From the NCBI RefSeq assembly GCF_030929555.1, contig NZ_JAVFVT010000020.1, positions 1 to 64,000 of the forward strand: a stretch of 64,000 nucleotides of DNA. Direction: 5' to 3'. The translations under genes were made by a program, and so were the position numbers. Origin of the DNA: Paenibacillus sp. LHD-117. GTDB lineage: Bacteria > Bacillota > Bacilli > Paenibacillales > Paenibacillaceae. Every line of letters starts with the position of its first letter. Position 1 is the stretch's first letter. The notes under the pieces are model-generated. The model had not been told where the DNA came from. It saw nothing but the letters and a program-made list of their open reading frames with translations, and made no database searches. Of the stretch, positions 1 through 8,981 are shown piece after piece.

Positions 1-140
1 TGCCGCCTGTTCCGGGATTTGCCTTCACATCCTCCGCACCTATCCTCACGGACTAAGCACTATGTGTCGGCTATGTACTTCCGCCACCTGCGGTGTACTG
101 GAGACTTTCACTCCTTAGTCGAGTGCGCTGCCAAGCGCAC
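1..140 (-). mobile_element. 5' end of a group II (class C) intron, cut by the window edge
   Basis: Read on the minus strand the segment begins GTGCGC at 140-135, the GUGYG-type 5' terminus of group II introns. It continues with the hairpin GTGCGC/GCGCAC and a junction closed by GACTAAG/CTTAGTC, holding GGAG/CTCC and CCGC/GCGG hairpins. Blocks such as AGTGAAAGTCTCC, GGCGGAAGTA and TCCGTG resemble, from memory, the domain I start of the Oceanobacillus iheyensis IIC intron. It begins right after the U-tract of the pdp terminator, the preferred insertion context of class C introns. The maturase and 3' end would lie left of the window. Family assignment is inference from structure and recalled similarity. 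Confidence 0.72.
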
Positions 141-177
141 AAAAAACCGCCAATCGGATGACGCCCGATTGACGGTT
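141..177 (-). terminator. intrinsic terminator of pdp
   Basis: On the minus strand a 13-bp stem (AACCGTCAATCGG with CCGATTGGCGGTT, one G-U pair) and a 7-nt loop are followed by a U-tract. The tract ends exactly where the intron-like sequence at 140 starts. Confidence 0.9.
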
Positions 178-195
178 CTTCTATTCATAGCGATT

Positions 196-1530
196 TCATT
201 GAGCAAACCGGCTGACGCCGGCTGACGTCACGACGGCTAGCAAAAGCGGCTTGTTCTGCGATGCGTTCGGCTCGATCCGGTACGCTTCCCGGACGCGATC
301 GGCCACATTGTCCGTATCGCCCTGCTCTTCGCGCACATATAACGTTGCGATCGAATCGCCTTCGCGGACTTCGTCGCCTACTTTCTTGCGCAGCACAAGT
401 CCGACTGCGTAATCGATCTGAGCGTCCTTCGTCGCCCGACCGGCCCCGAGTATCATGGCAGCCAAACCAAGCTGCTCCGCTTGGATCGCCGTCACGTACC
501 CGCTTGTTATCGCTTGTACCTCCACGGTCCGGGTCGCTTGGGGCAGCCGGCTTGGATCGTCGATGACGGAACCGTCTCCGCCTTGCGCCTCCACGAACGC
601 CTTGAATTTGGCCAAAGCCTTGCCGTTGCTCAGCTGTTCGCGAAGCAATCCCTTCGCTTCATCGAAGGACGAAGCGGCTCCTCCCAAGACGACCATATGC
701 GAGCCGAGCACCAAGCACAGCTCGGTAAGATCTTCGGGTCCTTTTCCCTGAAGCGTTTCGATCGCCTCCGCCACTTCGAGCGCGTTGCCGATCGCGAACC
801 CGAGCGGCTGATCCATGTCGCTGATGACCGCTGCCGTCTGCCTGCCGACTTCCGTCCCGATCGCAACCATCGCCGCCGCCAGCTTCTCCGAATCTTCCAG
901 CGTCTTCATGAAGGCGCCGCTTCCGGTCTTCACGTCGAGCACGATCGCGTCGGCACCCGCCGCAATTTTTTTGCTCATGACGGAGCTTGCGATCAGCGGA
1001 ATCGACTCGACCGTCGCCGTAACGTCCCTGAGCGCGTACAGCTTCTTGTCCGCCGGAGCCAAGTCGCCGCTTTGCCCGATGACGGCTAACCCGATGTCGT
1101 TCACCTGGGCGATGAACGAATCGCGGGACAACTCCGTACGGAAACCATCGATCGACTCCAGCTTGTCGATCGTGCCGCCCGTGTGGCCAAGCCCTCTGCC
1201 GGACATCTTGGCAACGGGGACGCCGACGGAGGCAACGAGCGGTCCGATGATGAGCGTCGTCTTGTCGCCGACGCCTCCCGTGCTGTGCTTGTCCACTTTA
1301 ACGCCAAGAATCGGTGATAAATTCACTTGGTCCCCGGATTCGGCCATTGCCAATGTAAGCGCGGCGGTTTCTCTTTCGGTCATCCCTTTGTAGTACACCG
1401 CCATTGCCCATGCCGACATTTGGTAATCGGGAATATCTCCGCCGCTGTATCCTTTTATTAAGAAGGAAATTTCCGAAGCGCTCAGCTCTCCGCCTTCCCT
1501 CTTCTTGTGTATCAAATCGACTGCGCGCAT
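196..1530 (-). CDS. pdp: pyrimidine-nucleoside phosphorylase
   Basis: Cytoplasmic enzyme that splits uridine, deoxyuridine and thymidine with phosphate, giving base plus (deoxy)ribose-1-phosphate. The 444-residue length is normal for the family. The phosphate-binding motif [10 protein letters not shown] lies at residues 81-90 and [11 protein letters not shown] at 110-120, both typical of the thymidine/pyrimidine phosphorylase family. ATG start with AAGGAGG five bases upstream. It is the last gene of a salvage cluster with punA and deoB on the same strand; deoB would isomerise the sugar phosphate it makes. A strong terminator follows. Confidence 0.96.
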   Translation of the reverse strand: MRAVDLIHKKREGGELSASEISFLIKGYSGGDIPDYQMSAWAMAVYYKGMTERETAALTLAMAESGDQVNLSPILGVKVDKHSTGGVGDKTTLIIGPLVASVGVPVAKMSGRGLGHTGGTIDKLESIDGFRTELSRDSFIAQVNDIGLAVIGQSGDLAPADKKLYALRDVTATVESIPLIASSVMSKKIAAGADAIVLDVKTGSGAFMKTLEDSEKLAAAMVAIGTEVGRQTAAVISDMDQPLGFAIGNALEVAEAIETLQGKGPEDLTELCLVLGSHMVVLGGAASSFDEAKGLLREQLSNGKALAKFKAFVEAQGGDGSVIDDPSRLPQATRTVEVQAITSGYVTAIQAEQLGLAAMILGAGRATKDAQIDYAVGLVLRKKVGDEVREGDSIATLYVREEQGDTDNVADRVREAYRIEPNASQNKPLLLAVVTSAGVSRFAQ

Positions 1531-1570
1531 GACGGCCTCCTTATGTATCCCTGTGCGTTAGTATAATGGT

Positions 1571-1619
1571 TGTTCCAAATGCCCGCTTTTGATCGCGAAG
1601 CCTTTCAGGCAGCCTATTC
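1571..1619. repeat. remnant of the dispersed TIR repeat (left end)
   Basis: TGTTCCAAATGCCCGCTTTTG followed by GATCGCGAAG and AGCCTATTC matches the first 50 bases of the full repeat copies, for example the one at 38375. Only one end remains. It abuts the stop codon of the Spo0E-like gene. Confidence 0.7.
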
Positions 1620-1805
1620 TTAGCTCGTTTTGGAGAAGGCGCGGCTCTTATAGAGCGACAACCTTTCCGATTGTACTTGGACAATGATCTCGTCAAGCGA
1701 CTGGCTTAACACCAGCACGTCTTGATGAAGCAGATCCTGTTCCAACAATGCCGTCTCCACCATTTCACCGCGAAGCTTCTCCAGCTCCAATAAAAGCTTG
1801 TCCAT
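1620..1805 (-). CDS. Spo0E-like aspartyl-phosphate phosphatase
   Basis: Small protein of about 61 residues made almost entirely of the Spo0E-like helical hairpin: LLLELEKLRGEM in the first helix and LSQSLDEII in the second, matching the family S-Q-x-L-D signature. Known members remove phosphate from Spo0A~P and so delay sporulation. I prefer the ATG at 1805, which has GGAGTGG eight bases upstream; a GTG at 1817 is an alternative. A TATAAT box lies at 1841-1846. The C-terminus (YKSRAFSKTS) ends exactly at a repeat remnant, so the original end may have been lost. Which phosphorelay protein it acts on cannot be told. Confidence 0.75.
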   Translation of the reverse strand: MDKLLLELEKLRGEMVETALLEQDLLHQDVLVLSQSLDEIIVQVQSERLSLYKSRAFSKTS

Positions 1806-1915
1806 GATTTCGTCCACTCCATCATTCTATAATCATGGACATTATACGACGACCGCCATGAAAAACACTGTCACAATGAGTCGAGCCAATTGTTACAATT
1901 GTGTTACAATCCTGT

Positions 1916-2743
1916 CTACATTTTGGAGATTAATGCCGTCACAAGACCCAAAAATTGGGACTTGACTCGTTCGGCCGTTTCCATGACTTCTTCATGAGAA
2001 AGCGGTTGGTCCAAAATTCCGGCAGCCATGTTCGTAATACAGGAGATTCCGACTACTTCGATCCCTGAATGGCGCGCCGCAATCACTTCTGCCACGGTCG
2101 ACATTCCGACAGCATCCGCACCGAGCGTGCGCAGCATCCGGATTTCGGCTGGCGTTTCGTACGACGGACCCATTAATCCTACATAGACGCCTTCTTTCAA
2201 AGCGTATCCTTGAGAGCTTGCGATTTCCTTCGCCGTCGCGCGCAGCCTTTTGCTATAAGCTTCGGACATGTCCGGGAATCGAACGCCCAGCTCGTTGTCG
2301 TTAGGTCCGATGAGCGGGTTCCGTCCGGTCAAGTTAATATGGTCGGAGATGAGCATCAGGTTGCCGGACGCGAAGTCCAGGTTAATGCCTCCGGCCGCAT
2401 TCGTCACGAGCAGCGAACGGACGCCGAGCGCCTTCATGACGCGTACCGGGAATGCCGTCAGCTCGGGACCATATCCTTCGTACATATGGAATCGGCCGCG
2501 CATGAGCACAACCGGCTTGCCGGAAAACGTACCAAGCAACAGCTCGCCCGCATGGCCTTCGACAGTAGAGACCGGAAAGTGTGGAATATCATGGTAAGGA
2601 ATGACGACCGGCTGCTCTAGATGATCGCCAAGGACGCCTAGACCGGAACCCATGATCAAGCCGATCTCGGGCGTCAGGCTCGTTTTCTCGCGGATATATT
2701 CCGCCGCTTCTTTAATATGCGCGCTTGTTAATTGATTCAACAT
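1916..2743 (-). CDS. punA: purine-nucleoside phosphorylase (trimeric PNP family)
   Basis: Phosphorolysis of guanosine and inosine and their deoxy forms to base plus (deoxy)ribose-1-phosphate. Family motifs are clear: GSGLG at residues 32-36, GRFHMYEG at 83-90, TNAAGG at 114-119, GPSYETPAE at 192-200, then GADAVGMS. Length of 275 residues is typical of the low-molecular-mass class. The ATG has AAGGGAG about 13 bases upstream, slightly far. Downstream of deoB on the same strand; together with pdp it forms the nucleoside salvage set also clustered in Bacillus (drm-punA). Confidence 0.95.
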   Translation of the reverse strand: MLNQLTSAHIKEAAEYIREKTSLTPEIGLIMGSGLGVLGDHLEQPVVIPYHDIPHFPVSTVEGHAGELLLGTFSGKPVVLMRGRFHMYEGYGPELTAFPVRVMKALGVRSLLVTNAAGGINLDFASGNLMLISDHINLTGRNPLIGPNDNELGVRFPDMSEAYSKRLRATAKEIASSQGYALKEGVYVGLMGPSYETPAEIRMLRTLGADAVGMSTVAEVIAARHSGIEVVGISCITNMAAGILDQPLSHEEVMETAERVKSQFLGLVTALISKM

Positions 2744-2807
2744 AATGGATTTGAATCTCCCTTCGGTTCATGGAACGAATTAATTTGCCAGAACAAGTCT
2801 ATTAGCG

Positions 2808-3998
2808 TTACTCGGCTTCCGTCCGAAGCTCGGACAAGAAGCTCCTGCCGTTCGGAGGAGCGCTTACGCCGAAGTTTTCGGCGATCGTTGCGCCCAAGTC
2901 GGAGAACGTTTCTCTTACCGGAAGCTTTGCCGGTGCTGGGAACGCGGGGCTGTAGGCCAGAATCGGCACATACTCCCTCGTGTGGTCCGTGCCCGGATGT
3001 GTCGGGTCATTGCCGTGATCAGCGGTTACGACCAGCAGATCCTTCGGACCCAGCTTGCTCTTCAGCTCGGGAAGCGCTCGGTCGAACTCCTCAAGCGCCG
3101 TGGCGTATCCTTGCGGATCTCTGCGATGGCCGTACAAAGAATCGAAATCGACGAGATTCGTGAACAACAGCCCGCGGAAAGGCTTGTCCAATTCGTCGAT
3201 CGTTCGCCGGATGCCGTCAGCGTTGCTCTTGGTCGGCTGCGAAGCCGTAATGCCTTCCCCATCGAAAATATCGTAAATCTTGCCGATCGAGATCACGTTG
3301 TAGCCGCCGTTCTTGAGCGCGTCAAGCACCGTCGGCTCCGGCGGCTTCACGGCGTAATCATGTCGGTTCGGCGTGCGCTTGAATGCGCCCGGCTTGCCGA
3401 CGTAAGGCCTCGCGATGACGCGGCCGACCGTAAACCTGTCATCCATCGTCAGCTCGCGGGCGATCTCGCATGCCCGGTACAGCTCTTCGAGCGGGATTAC
3501 GTCTTCGTGGGCGGCGATCTGAAAGACGCTGTCCGCGGACGTGTAGACGATCCAGGCGCCCGACGCCATTTGTTCCTCCCCAAGCTCGTCCAATATTTCC
3601 GTGCCACTGGCGGACTTATTCCCGATGACCTTCCGTCCCGTCCGTTCTTCGAACGGTCCGATAAGCTCGGGCGGGAAGCCGTCAGGGAACGTCTGGAACG
3701 GCACTGTAAGCTTGAGTCCCATCAACTCCCAATGACCCGTCATCGTATCCTTGCCGACGGAGACCTCCGCCATCTTGCCATAATAAGCCCCCGCCTCTCC
3801 CTCAGCGGGCTTCCAATCGCCGATCGAGGCAATTCGGTCAAGCCCGAGCTCCCTCAGATGTGGCAGATCCAGCTGCGGAACCTCCCTTGCGATATGGCCA
3901 AGCGTATGGGAACCGACGTCACCGAATTGCTCGGCGTCCGGCAATTCTCCGATCCCGACGCTATCAAGCACGATGACGGCAATACGTTCGAATTTCAT
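2808..3998 (-). CDS. deoB: phosphopentomutase
   Basis: Interconverts (deoxy)ribose-1-phosphate and -5-phosphate, linking nucleoside breakdown to the pentose phosphate pool. Alkaline-phosphatase superfamily metal sites are seen in LDSVGIGE near the N-terminus and TADHGNDPT and GTDHTREY near the C-terminus. The frame is open further upstream, but the start [13 protein letters not shown] fits the family (396 residues; about 394 in B. subtilis), with AGAGAGG about 12 bases before it. Directly downstream of xerD, same strand, 22-base gap. The xerD-drm order is conserved in Bacillales. Confidence 0.95.
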   Translation of the reverse strand: MKFERIAVIVLDSVGIGELPDAEQFGDVGSHTLGHIAREVPQLDLPHLRELGLDRIASIGDWKPAEGEAGAYYGKMAEVSVGKDTMTGHWELMGLKLTVPFQTFPDGFPPELIGPFEERTGRKVIGNKSASGTEILDELGEEQMASGAWIVYTSADSVFQIAAHEDVIPLEELYRACEIARELTMDDRFTVGRVIARPYVGKPGAFKRTPNRHDYAVKPPEPTVLDALKNGGYNVISIGKIYDIFDGEGITASQPTKSNADGIRRTIDELDKPFRGLLFTNLVDFDSLYGHRRDPQGYATALEEFDRALPELKSKLGPKDLLVVTADHGNDPTHPGTDHTREYVPILAYSPAFPAPAKLPVRETFSDLGATIAENFGVSAPPNGRSFLSELRTEAE

Positions 3999-4020
3999 GA
4001 TGCGATTCATCCTCTCTATG

Positions 4021-4914
4021 CTAAGCGCGGGGATGCGCGCTGCGATAAACATCCTTCAGCCGCGACTTGCCGGCCTGCGAATATTTGAGCGTCGTCGAAA
4101 TATCCGCATGCCCGAGCAGCTCTTGCACCGTTCGCGCGTCCGCGCCATTATCCAGCAGATGCGCAGCGACCGAATGCCTTAACGTATGGGGCGTTATTTC
4201 TTCTTGGATTTGCGCCTCTCTGGCGTACTTCTTGATCATCTTCCAGAAGCCTTGCCTCGTCATTCTCGTGCCAAGGTGATTCAGGAACAGAGCCGATCCG
4301 GCCTCCCGCCCAGTTATTAACGCGTCCCGGCCGCCATTGCCCAAATACTGCTCGAGCGCGGCGCCGGCATGGCTGCCGAACGGAATGATCCGCTCCTTGT
4401 GCCCGCTTCCGATACATTCGATATAACCGAGGGTCAAATGCAAATGTTCGACGTTCAGCGATACGATCTCCGATACTCTGATTCCGGTGGCGTATAACAG
4501 CTCGAGCATCGCCTTATCGCGTTTTCCCGCCGCGCTGTCCGTCTTCGGAGAATCAATAAGCGCGCTGGTCACGTCGACCGTCAACACTCTAGGAGGCTTC
4601 TTTTCTTGCTTCGGCGATTCCAAGTAAACCGCCGGGTCCCGAACGATGACGCCGCTCAGCAGCAGATGGTGGAAAAAGGCGCGCACGGCAACGACGCGAC
4701 GAGAGATCGTTGCCGCTTTCAGCCCTTTTTCTTTGAGCAGGTGCATGTACGTCGCGAGATGCTGACGCTGTACAGCTTCCCAACCGCCTATTCCATTCTC
4801 CTCGCAATAGGAGAAACAAGAATTCAAGTCTCTTTCGTAAGACGCCACGGAATTGGCGGATAACCCTCGTTCAAGCTGCAGATAACGAATATATTGTTCT
4901 AATTGAGCTTTCAT
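4021..4914 (-). CDS. xerD: site-specific tyrosine recombinase XerD
   Basis: Partner of XerC at dif, resolving chromosome dimers before division. It has an N-terminal SAM-like core-binding domain (about residues 1-90) and a catalytic domain carrying the Arg in GIRVSE, the HTLRH box, LGHADISTT and the nucleophilic Tyr in LKYS. The open frame runs on to 5400, but [13 protein letters not shown] at 4914 gives 297 residues, the normal size, with AAAGGAAG five bases upstream. It lies between yqzK and deoB as in other Bacillales. Confidence 0.95.
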   Translation of the reverse strand: MKAQLEQYIRYLQLERGLSANSVASYERDLNSCFSYCEENGIGGWEAVQRQHLATYMHLLKEKGLKAATISRRVVAVRAFFHHLLLSGVIVRDPAVYLESPKQEKKPPRVLTVDVTSALIDSPKTDSAAGKRDKAMLELLYATGIRVSEIVSLNVEHLHLTLGYIECIGSGHKERIIPFGSHAGAALEQYLGNGGRDALITGREAGSALFLNHLGTRMTRQGFWKMIKKYAREAQIQEEITPHTLRHSVAAHLLDNGADARTVQELLGHADISTTLKYSQAGKSRLKDVYRSAHPRA

Positions 4915-5048
4915 CGTGACTTCCTTTCGCGCATGCCGCTTCTGACTGGATGGACTCCCATGTGATTCAACGCCCAGCCTGTATTTTCCTTCTTTTTTCG
5001 CTATAAAGGAAGTGATAAAAACTTCTATCGGAGAAAATTTAACACCGG

Positions 5049-5282
5049 CTACTCTCCGTACCAATAAAACCATCGCAGCCGATCCGCCGAGTTGCCTTTC
5101 TCGGGCGAGGTGGGGTCGTGTTCGAACACTTTCATCGCGTCGCCGCGCGGCTTCTGGTACGGATGAACGGGCGATACCACGTCCAGCAGCCAACGATAAC
5201 CCCCGGCGGCGATCATAAGCAACACCGCAAACAGAAGGATGAACAACAACCGGCTTACCCAGCTTTTGAACGATACGACCAT
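5049..5282 (-). CDS. yqzK: YqzK-like small membrane protein (DUF4227)
   Basis: A 77-residue protein with one transmembrane segment (about residues 8-28, LLFILLFAVLLMIAAGG) and a short hydrophilic tail ending WFYWYGE. Function unknown. Identified by size, topology and its place immediately upstream of xerD, where Bacillus has yqzK. The open frame begins at 5360, but the ATG at 5282 has GGGGGAGG six bases upstream and is the likely start. No clear promoter of its own. Confidence 0.75.
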   Translation of the reverse strand: MVVSFKSWVSRLLFILLFAVLLMIAAGGYRWLLDVVSPVHPYQKPRGDAMKVFEHDPTSPEKGNSADRLRWFYWYGE

Positions 5283-5423
5283 CCTCGTCCTCCCCCTTCG
5301 CACGAGCGACTTGCGCGGAAGCCATAAGCATGATCGTTCGCGCAAGAACTGTTCGTACAAGCATATGAGAGGATTTAACCGGATATGTCGGAAAACACAA
5401 TGCTAATCGCCTCGTTGTCCTGA

Positions 5424-6563
5424 TTAAGGTTCAAGTCGATCGTACGAAATGCTGTCCAGCCATTTGCCTATCGGCGTGTACGCGATTCCGGTCGCCTGCG
5501 CCACCGGTTCGTTCATCAACTTGCCCGCATGCGTATTGACGCCTTTCTGAAGCGGTTGGCTCCTCCTGACGGCTTCCCAGCCGGCATTGGCAAGGTCGAG
5601 CGCATACGGCATCGTAACGTTGGTCAACGCGAACGTCGACGTTCTGGGTACGGCTCCGGGAATGTTGGCAACGGCATAATGAACGACTCCGTGTTTGATA
5701 TAAACGGGGTCCTTATGCGTCGTCGGCCGGTCAACCGTTGCAATAGAGCCGCCTTGGTCGACCGCTACGTCAACGATAACCGCGCCTTTCTTCATTCGTT
5801 CCACCATCGGCTCCGTCACCAGATGCGGCGCCTTCGCTCCCGGGATCAATACCGCCCCGATGACGAGATCCGCATGGCTAACCGCCTCTGCGATATGGTA
5901 CGGACTCGACATTAACGTCCGAATTCGGCCATCGAAGACCTCGTCGAGATAACGCATCCTCTCCGCGCTCCGTTCGATAATAACGACGTTGGCGCCCAGA
6001 CCTAACGCCATCCTGGCCGCGTTCGTGCCGACGATTCCGCCTCCGATCACGACGACCTCCGCAGGCGGAACGCCCGGTACGCCGCCGAGCAGCACGCCGC
6101 GGCCGCCATTGAACGCTTCCAAAAATTGAGCGCCGACCTGCACGGCCATTCTGCCCGCCACTTCGCTCATCGGAATGAGCAGAGGCAGACTGCCGTTCGG
6201 CAGCTGGATCGTCTCGTATGCGATCGAGGTTACGCCGCCATCCAGCAGCGCCTTGGTTAGCTCAGGAGCGGCAGCAAGGTGCAAATAAGTGAACAACAAC
6301 AGTCCATCTCGAAAATACCCGAATTCCTCCTTAAGCGGCTCCTTCACTTTCATGACCATATCCGCCGCCCACACTTCGGATGCTTGGGCTGAGATGACCG
6401 CCCCTTCCCGTACGTAATCTTCGTCAAGGAAGCCGCTGCCTTCACCCGCTGTCGTTTCTATGATGACGTCATGTCCGCCTGCGACCAGCATCGTTACGCC
6501 CGCGGGCGTCAATGCTACGCGGTACTCGCTTTGTTTGATCTCTTTGGGCACACCGATTCTCAT
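5424..6563 (-). CDS. ald: alanine dehydrogenase
   Basis: NAD-dependent oxidative deamination of L-alanine to pyruvate and ammonia; in Bacillus needed for growth on alanine and for normal sporulation. The N-terminus [16 protein letters not shown] carries the substrate-binding Arg and Lys region, and the Rossmann loop [12 protein letters not shown] lies near residue 170. At 379 residues it has the family length. AGGAGG lies ten bases before the ATG. It sits between yqzK and fur, which are adjacent in B. subtilis, so ald has been inserted into or retained in this block here. Confidence 0.96.
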   Translation of the reverse strand: MRIGVPKEIKQSEYRVALTPAGVTMLVAGGHDVIIETTAGEGSGFLDEDYVREGAVISAQASEVWAADMVMKVKEPLKEEFGYFRDGLLLFTYLHLAAAPELTKALLDGGVTSIAYETIQLPNGSLPLLIPMSEVAGRMAVQVGAQFLEAFNGGRGVLLGGVPGVPPAEVVVIGGGIVGTNAARMALGLGANVVIIERSAERMRYLDEVFDGRIRTLMSSPYHIAEAVSHADLVIGAVLIPGAKAPHLVTEPMVERMKKGAVIVDVAVDQGGSIATVDRPTTHKDPVYIKHGVVHYAVANIPGAVPRTSTFALTNVTMPYALDLANAGWEAVRRSQPLQKGVNTHAGKLMNEPVAQATGIAYTPIGKWLDSISYDRLEP

Positions 6564-6711
6564 CTTGCCTTCGCCTCCTGTTCATACATCCTCAAGCGTA
6601 CCATTTCCAGCACGGGCTTAAATTATGTGTATGCCGGAAGCATGAAGAGGGATTATGGTCGCCGCCTCCGCATGAACCGTAAGAGAACCGAAAATCGAGT
6701 ATTTTTTAATT

Positions 6712-6748
6712 AAAAAAGCTTCGTTATCCATGGAGCGGATGACGAAGC
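6712..6748 (-). terminator. intrinsic terminator of fur
   Basis: Minus-strand stem GCTTCGTCATCC/GGATAACGAAGC with a 7-nt loop followed by six T. It separates fur from ald, so ald needs its own promoter in 6564-6711; I could not assign one. Confidence 0.88.
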
Positions 6749-6757
6749 CGTCTATGC

Positions 6758-7213
6758 TTAGTTCGGATGGTCGTTCTTATCCCGGCAGCGTCGACAGATG
6801 CCTTGGAAGTCAAGCCGATGATCCACCACAAAAAATCCGTAATCCTGTTCCAGCCTCTCTTCCAACGGAAGCAGCCAGTCGTCCTTTATCTCGTCCATCG
6901 TGCCGCATTGGACACAGATGAGATGATGGTGATGATGCTTGCTGTTATCCGCCCGCAGGTCGTAACGAGCAACTCCGTCGCCGAAGTTCATCTTCTCAAC
7001 GACATGCATCTCGCTCAGAAGCTCCAGCGTCCGGTAAACGGTGGCAAGACCGATCTCAGGCGCTTTGTCCTTCACTAACATAAAGACGTCTTCCGCGCTA
7101 AGATGATCCTCTTCGTTCTCCAATAAAACGCGTACCGTCGCTTCGCGTTGCGGGGTTAACTTGTAGCCCTGCGATTGCAATTGCTGCTTAATATTCTCGA
7201 TCCGGGCTTCCAT
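6758..7213 (-). CDS. fur: ferric uptake regulator Fur
   Basis: Iron-responsive repressor of 151 residues. N-terminal winged helix with LTPQRE near residue 17 and the recognition helix region GLATVYRTLELL; C-terminal dimerisation domain with the run HHHHH, the CVQC pair and a second pair CRRC, the usual metal and structural sites. The ATG at 7213 (MEARIENIKQQL) has a GGGGGG Shine-Dalgarno run; an upstream in-frame ATG at 7240 is less likely. The neighbour order spoIIM-fur supports true Fur rather than PerR; the separate gene at 54448 looks like Zur. Confidence 0.93.
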   Translation of the reverse strand: MEARIENIKQQLQSQGYKLTPQREATVRVLLENEEDHLSAEDVFMLVKDKAPEIGLATVYRTLELLSEMHVVEKMNFGDGVARYDLRADNSKHHHHHLICVQCGTMDEIKDDWLLPLEERLEQDYGFFVVDHRLDFQGICRRCRDKNDHPN

Positions 7214-7265
7214 GACTTCCCCCCTGCCAACATGTCGCATCCAGTATACGGAAACGTCATCTTCA

Positions 7266-7295
7266 ATTATAGGGGGAAGGCTTGCGGAAAGTCAA
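7266..7295 (-). promoter_or_regulatory. sigma-A promoter of fur
   Basis: Minus strand: -35 TTGACT (7295-7290), 18-base spacer, -10 TATAAT (7271-7266), about 53 bases before the fur ATG. I see no clear Fur box over it. Confidence 0.75.
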
Positions 7296-7306
7296 ACAAT
7301 TCTCTG

Positions 7307-7945
7307 TCAAATCGTGCCGTTTGATGGGGGAAGATAAACCGATGCCCAACCAATCAGGGCAGGCGACAAATAGGCTTCGAACAGAGCCGCCCCGGCGAAC
7401 AGAAACATCATGATCATCGTCGTGGACGTCAGCATGCCGAGCTGCGGAAGCAGCCCTTCCTTCTGCTGCTGCAGCATAAGCCTATGCTTCACGACATAGA
7501 CGGCGAACGAGATGGCCGCGGCGCTCGAGATGATCAGAGCGGGAACCGCAATAATGTTTTGGGGGACAACCGAGATGAAAAAAAACACGATCCCTTTCCA
7601 CCCGTATTGCTGGATCAACACGCCGATCGCGAAACCGATCAATGCGCCTTTCAAAAAATTAAGCGCGAGTATCCCGGGGATCCCGATCACCGTAATGCCT
7701 AGAATCCAGATCAGCATCATCCATTTGAAATGAAACCAGAACCGATCCCAGAACAGTTCTTCCGCGCTTAAGCCTGCGCCGCTGTCTACCGACTGCACGT
7801 AACGGCTGATCTCGCCGGCCAGCTCCTGCTGCTGCTCCAGCGTAAGCGCGCCAACGATCAAAGCGCCGAAGATCGCTCCCACAACAAACAAAACGGAAAC
7901 AAAAATGTATAGATTCGGGCTGTATTTCAAGGCGAAGCACCCCAT
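7307..7945 (-). CDS. spoIIM: stage II sporulation protein M
   Basis: Membrane subunit of the SpoIID-SpoIIM-SpoIIP peptidoglycan-degrading machine that drives engulfment of the forespore. A 212-residue protein with about five hydrophobic segments, including YIFVSVLFVVGAIFGALIVG near the N-terminus, and conserved helices around FLKGALIGFAIGVL. The ATG is very close to AGGGGAGA; a TTG five codons later is an alternative start. Directly upstream of fur, as in B. subtilis. Confidence 0.93.
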   Translation of the reverse strand: MGCFALKYSPNLYIFVSVLFVVGAIFGALIVGALTLEQQQELAGEISRYVQSVDSGAGLSAEELFWDRFWFHFKWMMLIWILGITVIGIPGILALNFLKGALIGFAIGVLIQQYGWKGIVFFFISVVPQNIIAVPALIISSAAAISFAVYVVKHRLMLQQQKEGLLPQLGMLTSTTMIMMFLFAGAALFEAYLSPALIGWASVYLPPSNGTI

Positions 7946-7963
7946 TCTCCCCTGGAAAGAATA

Positions 7964-7987
7964 AACCCTTCCAGCTTCGAAAGGGTT
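7964..7987 (-). terminator. hairpin between nudF and spoIIM, probable terminator
   Basis: Stem AACCCTT/AAGGGTT with a 10-nt loop, followed on the minus strand by TATTCTTT. The T-tract is interrupted, so termination may be partial. Confidence 0.5.
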
Positions 7988-8037
7988 GTCTGCTTCTATC
8001 CTATGAGGGATGAGGACGAGTTATGTCGATGATGATG

Positions 8038-8616
8038 TTAGATTTGCCCCGTTTGCACATATAGCTTCCAAGCGTACACGGCCAGAATCGTCTTCGCGTC
8101 GCTGATCCGGCCTTCCGCTATATACGCGTCCGCCTGTTCCATCGTGATCGCTTCCACGAATAAATCCTCGTCTTCGTCCGGATTTGGGGTACCCTTCTCA
8201 AGTTCTTCTGCGAAATAGAGATAAAGTTTCTCGTCCGCGAAGCCGGGCGATGTGTAGAAGGCCGAAATTTGTTTCAACGATTTGGCGCGGTAGCCTGTCT
8301 CCTCTTCCAGCTCCCTCGCGGCCGCAAGCGCGGGATCTTCATCGCCATCCAGCTTGCCCGCTGGAATTTCGACCTGGAACTTGTCCATCGGCTTTCGGTA
8401 TTGCTCCACGACGAGCAGCTTGCCGTCAAGCAGCGCCAAAACGGCGGACGCCCCCGGATGCCGCACGATTTCGCGCGTTGCCGTGCGCCCGTCCGGCAAT
8501 GCGACGGTATCCACCTGAAGCGAAATGATGCGCCCTTGGAAAATCGGCTCCGAGCTTACCGTTTGTTCCCTCCATAATTCCGGTCTTTCCGGTCCATTGT
8601 TATTATGATCGCTCAT
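8038..8616 (-). CDS. nudF: ADP-ribose pyrophosphatase (Nudix hydrolase)
   Basis: Hydrolyses ADP-ribose to AMP and ribose-5-phosphate. The Nudix box is complete: GKLDGDEDPALAAARELEEE followed by TGY, fitting G-x5-E-x7-REUxEExGU at roughly residues 87-109. Length of 192 residues is normal. A promoter-like TAGAAT box lies upstream. Its neighbour on the other strand is an MciZ-like gene. Confidence 0.92.
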   Translation of the reverse strand: MSDHNNNGPERPELWREQTVSSEPIFQGRIISLQVDTVALPDGRTATREIVRHPGASAVLALLDGKLLVVEQYRKPMDKFQVEIPAGKLDGDEDPALAAARELEEETGYRAKSLKQISAFYTSPGFADEKLYLYFAEELEKGTPNPDEDEDLFVEAITMEQADAYIAEGRISDAKTILAVYAWKLYVQTGQI

Positions 8617-8659
8617 GCGTGCACCTGCGCTTTCGATCGTTATTGTTATTTTGCGTCCG

Positions 8660-8688
8660 ATTCTAACAGAAGTAGCATAACTTGTCCG
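8660..8688 (-). promoter_or_regulatory. candidate sigma-A promoter of nudF
   Basis: Minus strand: -35-like CGGACA, 17-base spacer, -10 TAGAAT (8665-8660), about 44 bases before the ATG. The -35 is weak (4 of 6). Confidence 0.4.
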
Positions 8689-8750
8689 CTTCCGTCATAC
8701 CCATTTTATATAGAAACGGTCACGATCCTATACGACGGGAGCGGGTTTAG

Positions 8751-8981
8751 ATGAAACAATATGTATCCGATCATCATCTGCGGGTCATCGGCAAGGGCTG
8801 GGAAATACGCCGCGAATTAAACCGATTGGCCTCTTCGGCGGAGGGGGAGGGATTGATGTCCGTCTATACGAAAACGCTCCCGCCCATCCGCGTGACGATC
8901 GGCTCGTCGAACCGAACGTTATCCGACCAAACGATCCGCGAGCTCGACCTTAACGAGACGAGCGCTGAGACGCCTTCTTGA
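8751..8981 (+). CDS. mciZ: MciZ-like FtsZ assembly inhibitor (extended form)
   Basis: A 76-residue protein whose first half contains RVIGKGWEIRRELNRLA. This resembles the core VLVGKAWEIRAKLKEYG recalled for B. subtilis MciZ, a 40-residue mother-cell peptide that caps FtsZ filaments during sporulation. Here a tail of about 35 residues follows. RBS-like GGGAGCGGG lies before the ATG. The gene diverges from nudF. Its 3' end overlaps the M20 peptidase gene by 32 bases, tail to tail. The C-terminal extension is unassigned; the MciZ call rests on the short motif and context. Confidence 0.68.
   Translation: MKQYVSDHHLRVIGKGWEIRRELNRLASSAEGEGLMSVYTKTLPPIRVTIGSSNRTLSDQTIRELDLNETSAETPS

Noticed and set aside
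1..140. Riboswitch at the left edge
   Set aside because: The fold is elaborate, but the motifs fit no riboswitch I know; the GTGCGC start behind a terminator and the IIC-like blocks fit a group II intron better.
19..225. 68-residue plus-strand reading frame at the left edge
   Set aside because: It runs antisense through the group II intron-like sequence and the pdp terminator; no RBS and no family.
4915..5400. 162-residue N-terminal extension of xerD
   Set aside because: It overlaps yqzK on the same strand and lacks family similarity; the ATG at 4914 has a good RBS and gives the normal length.
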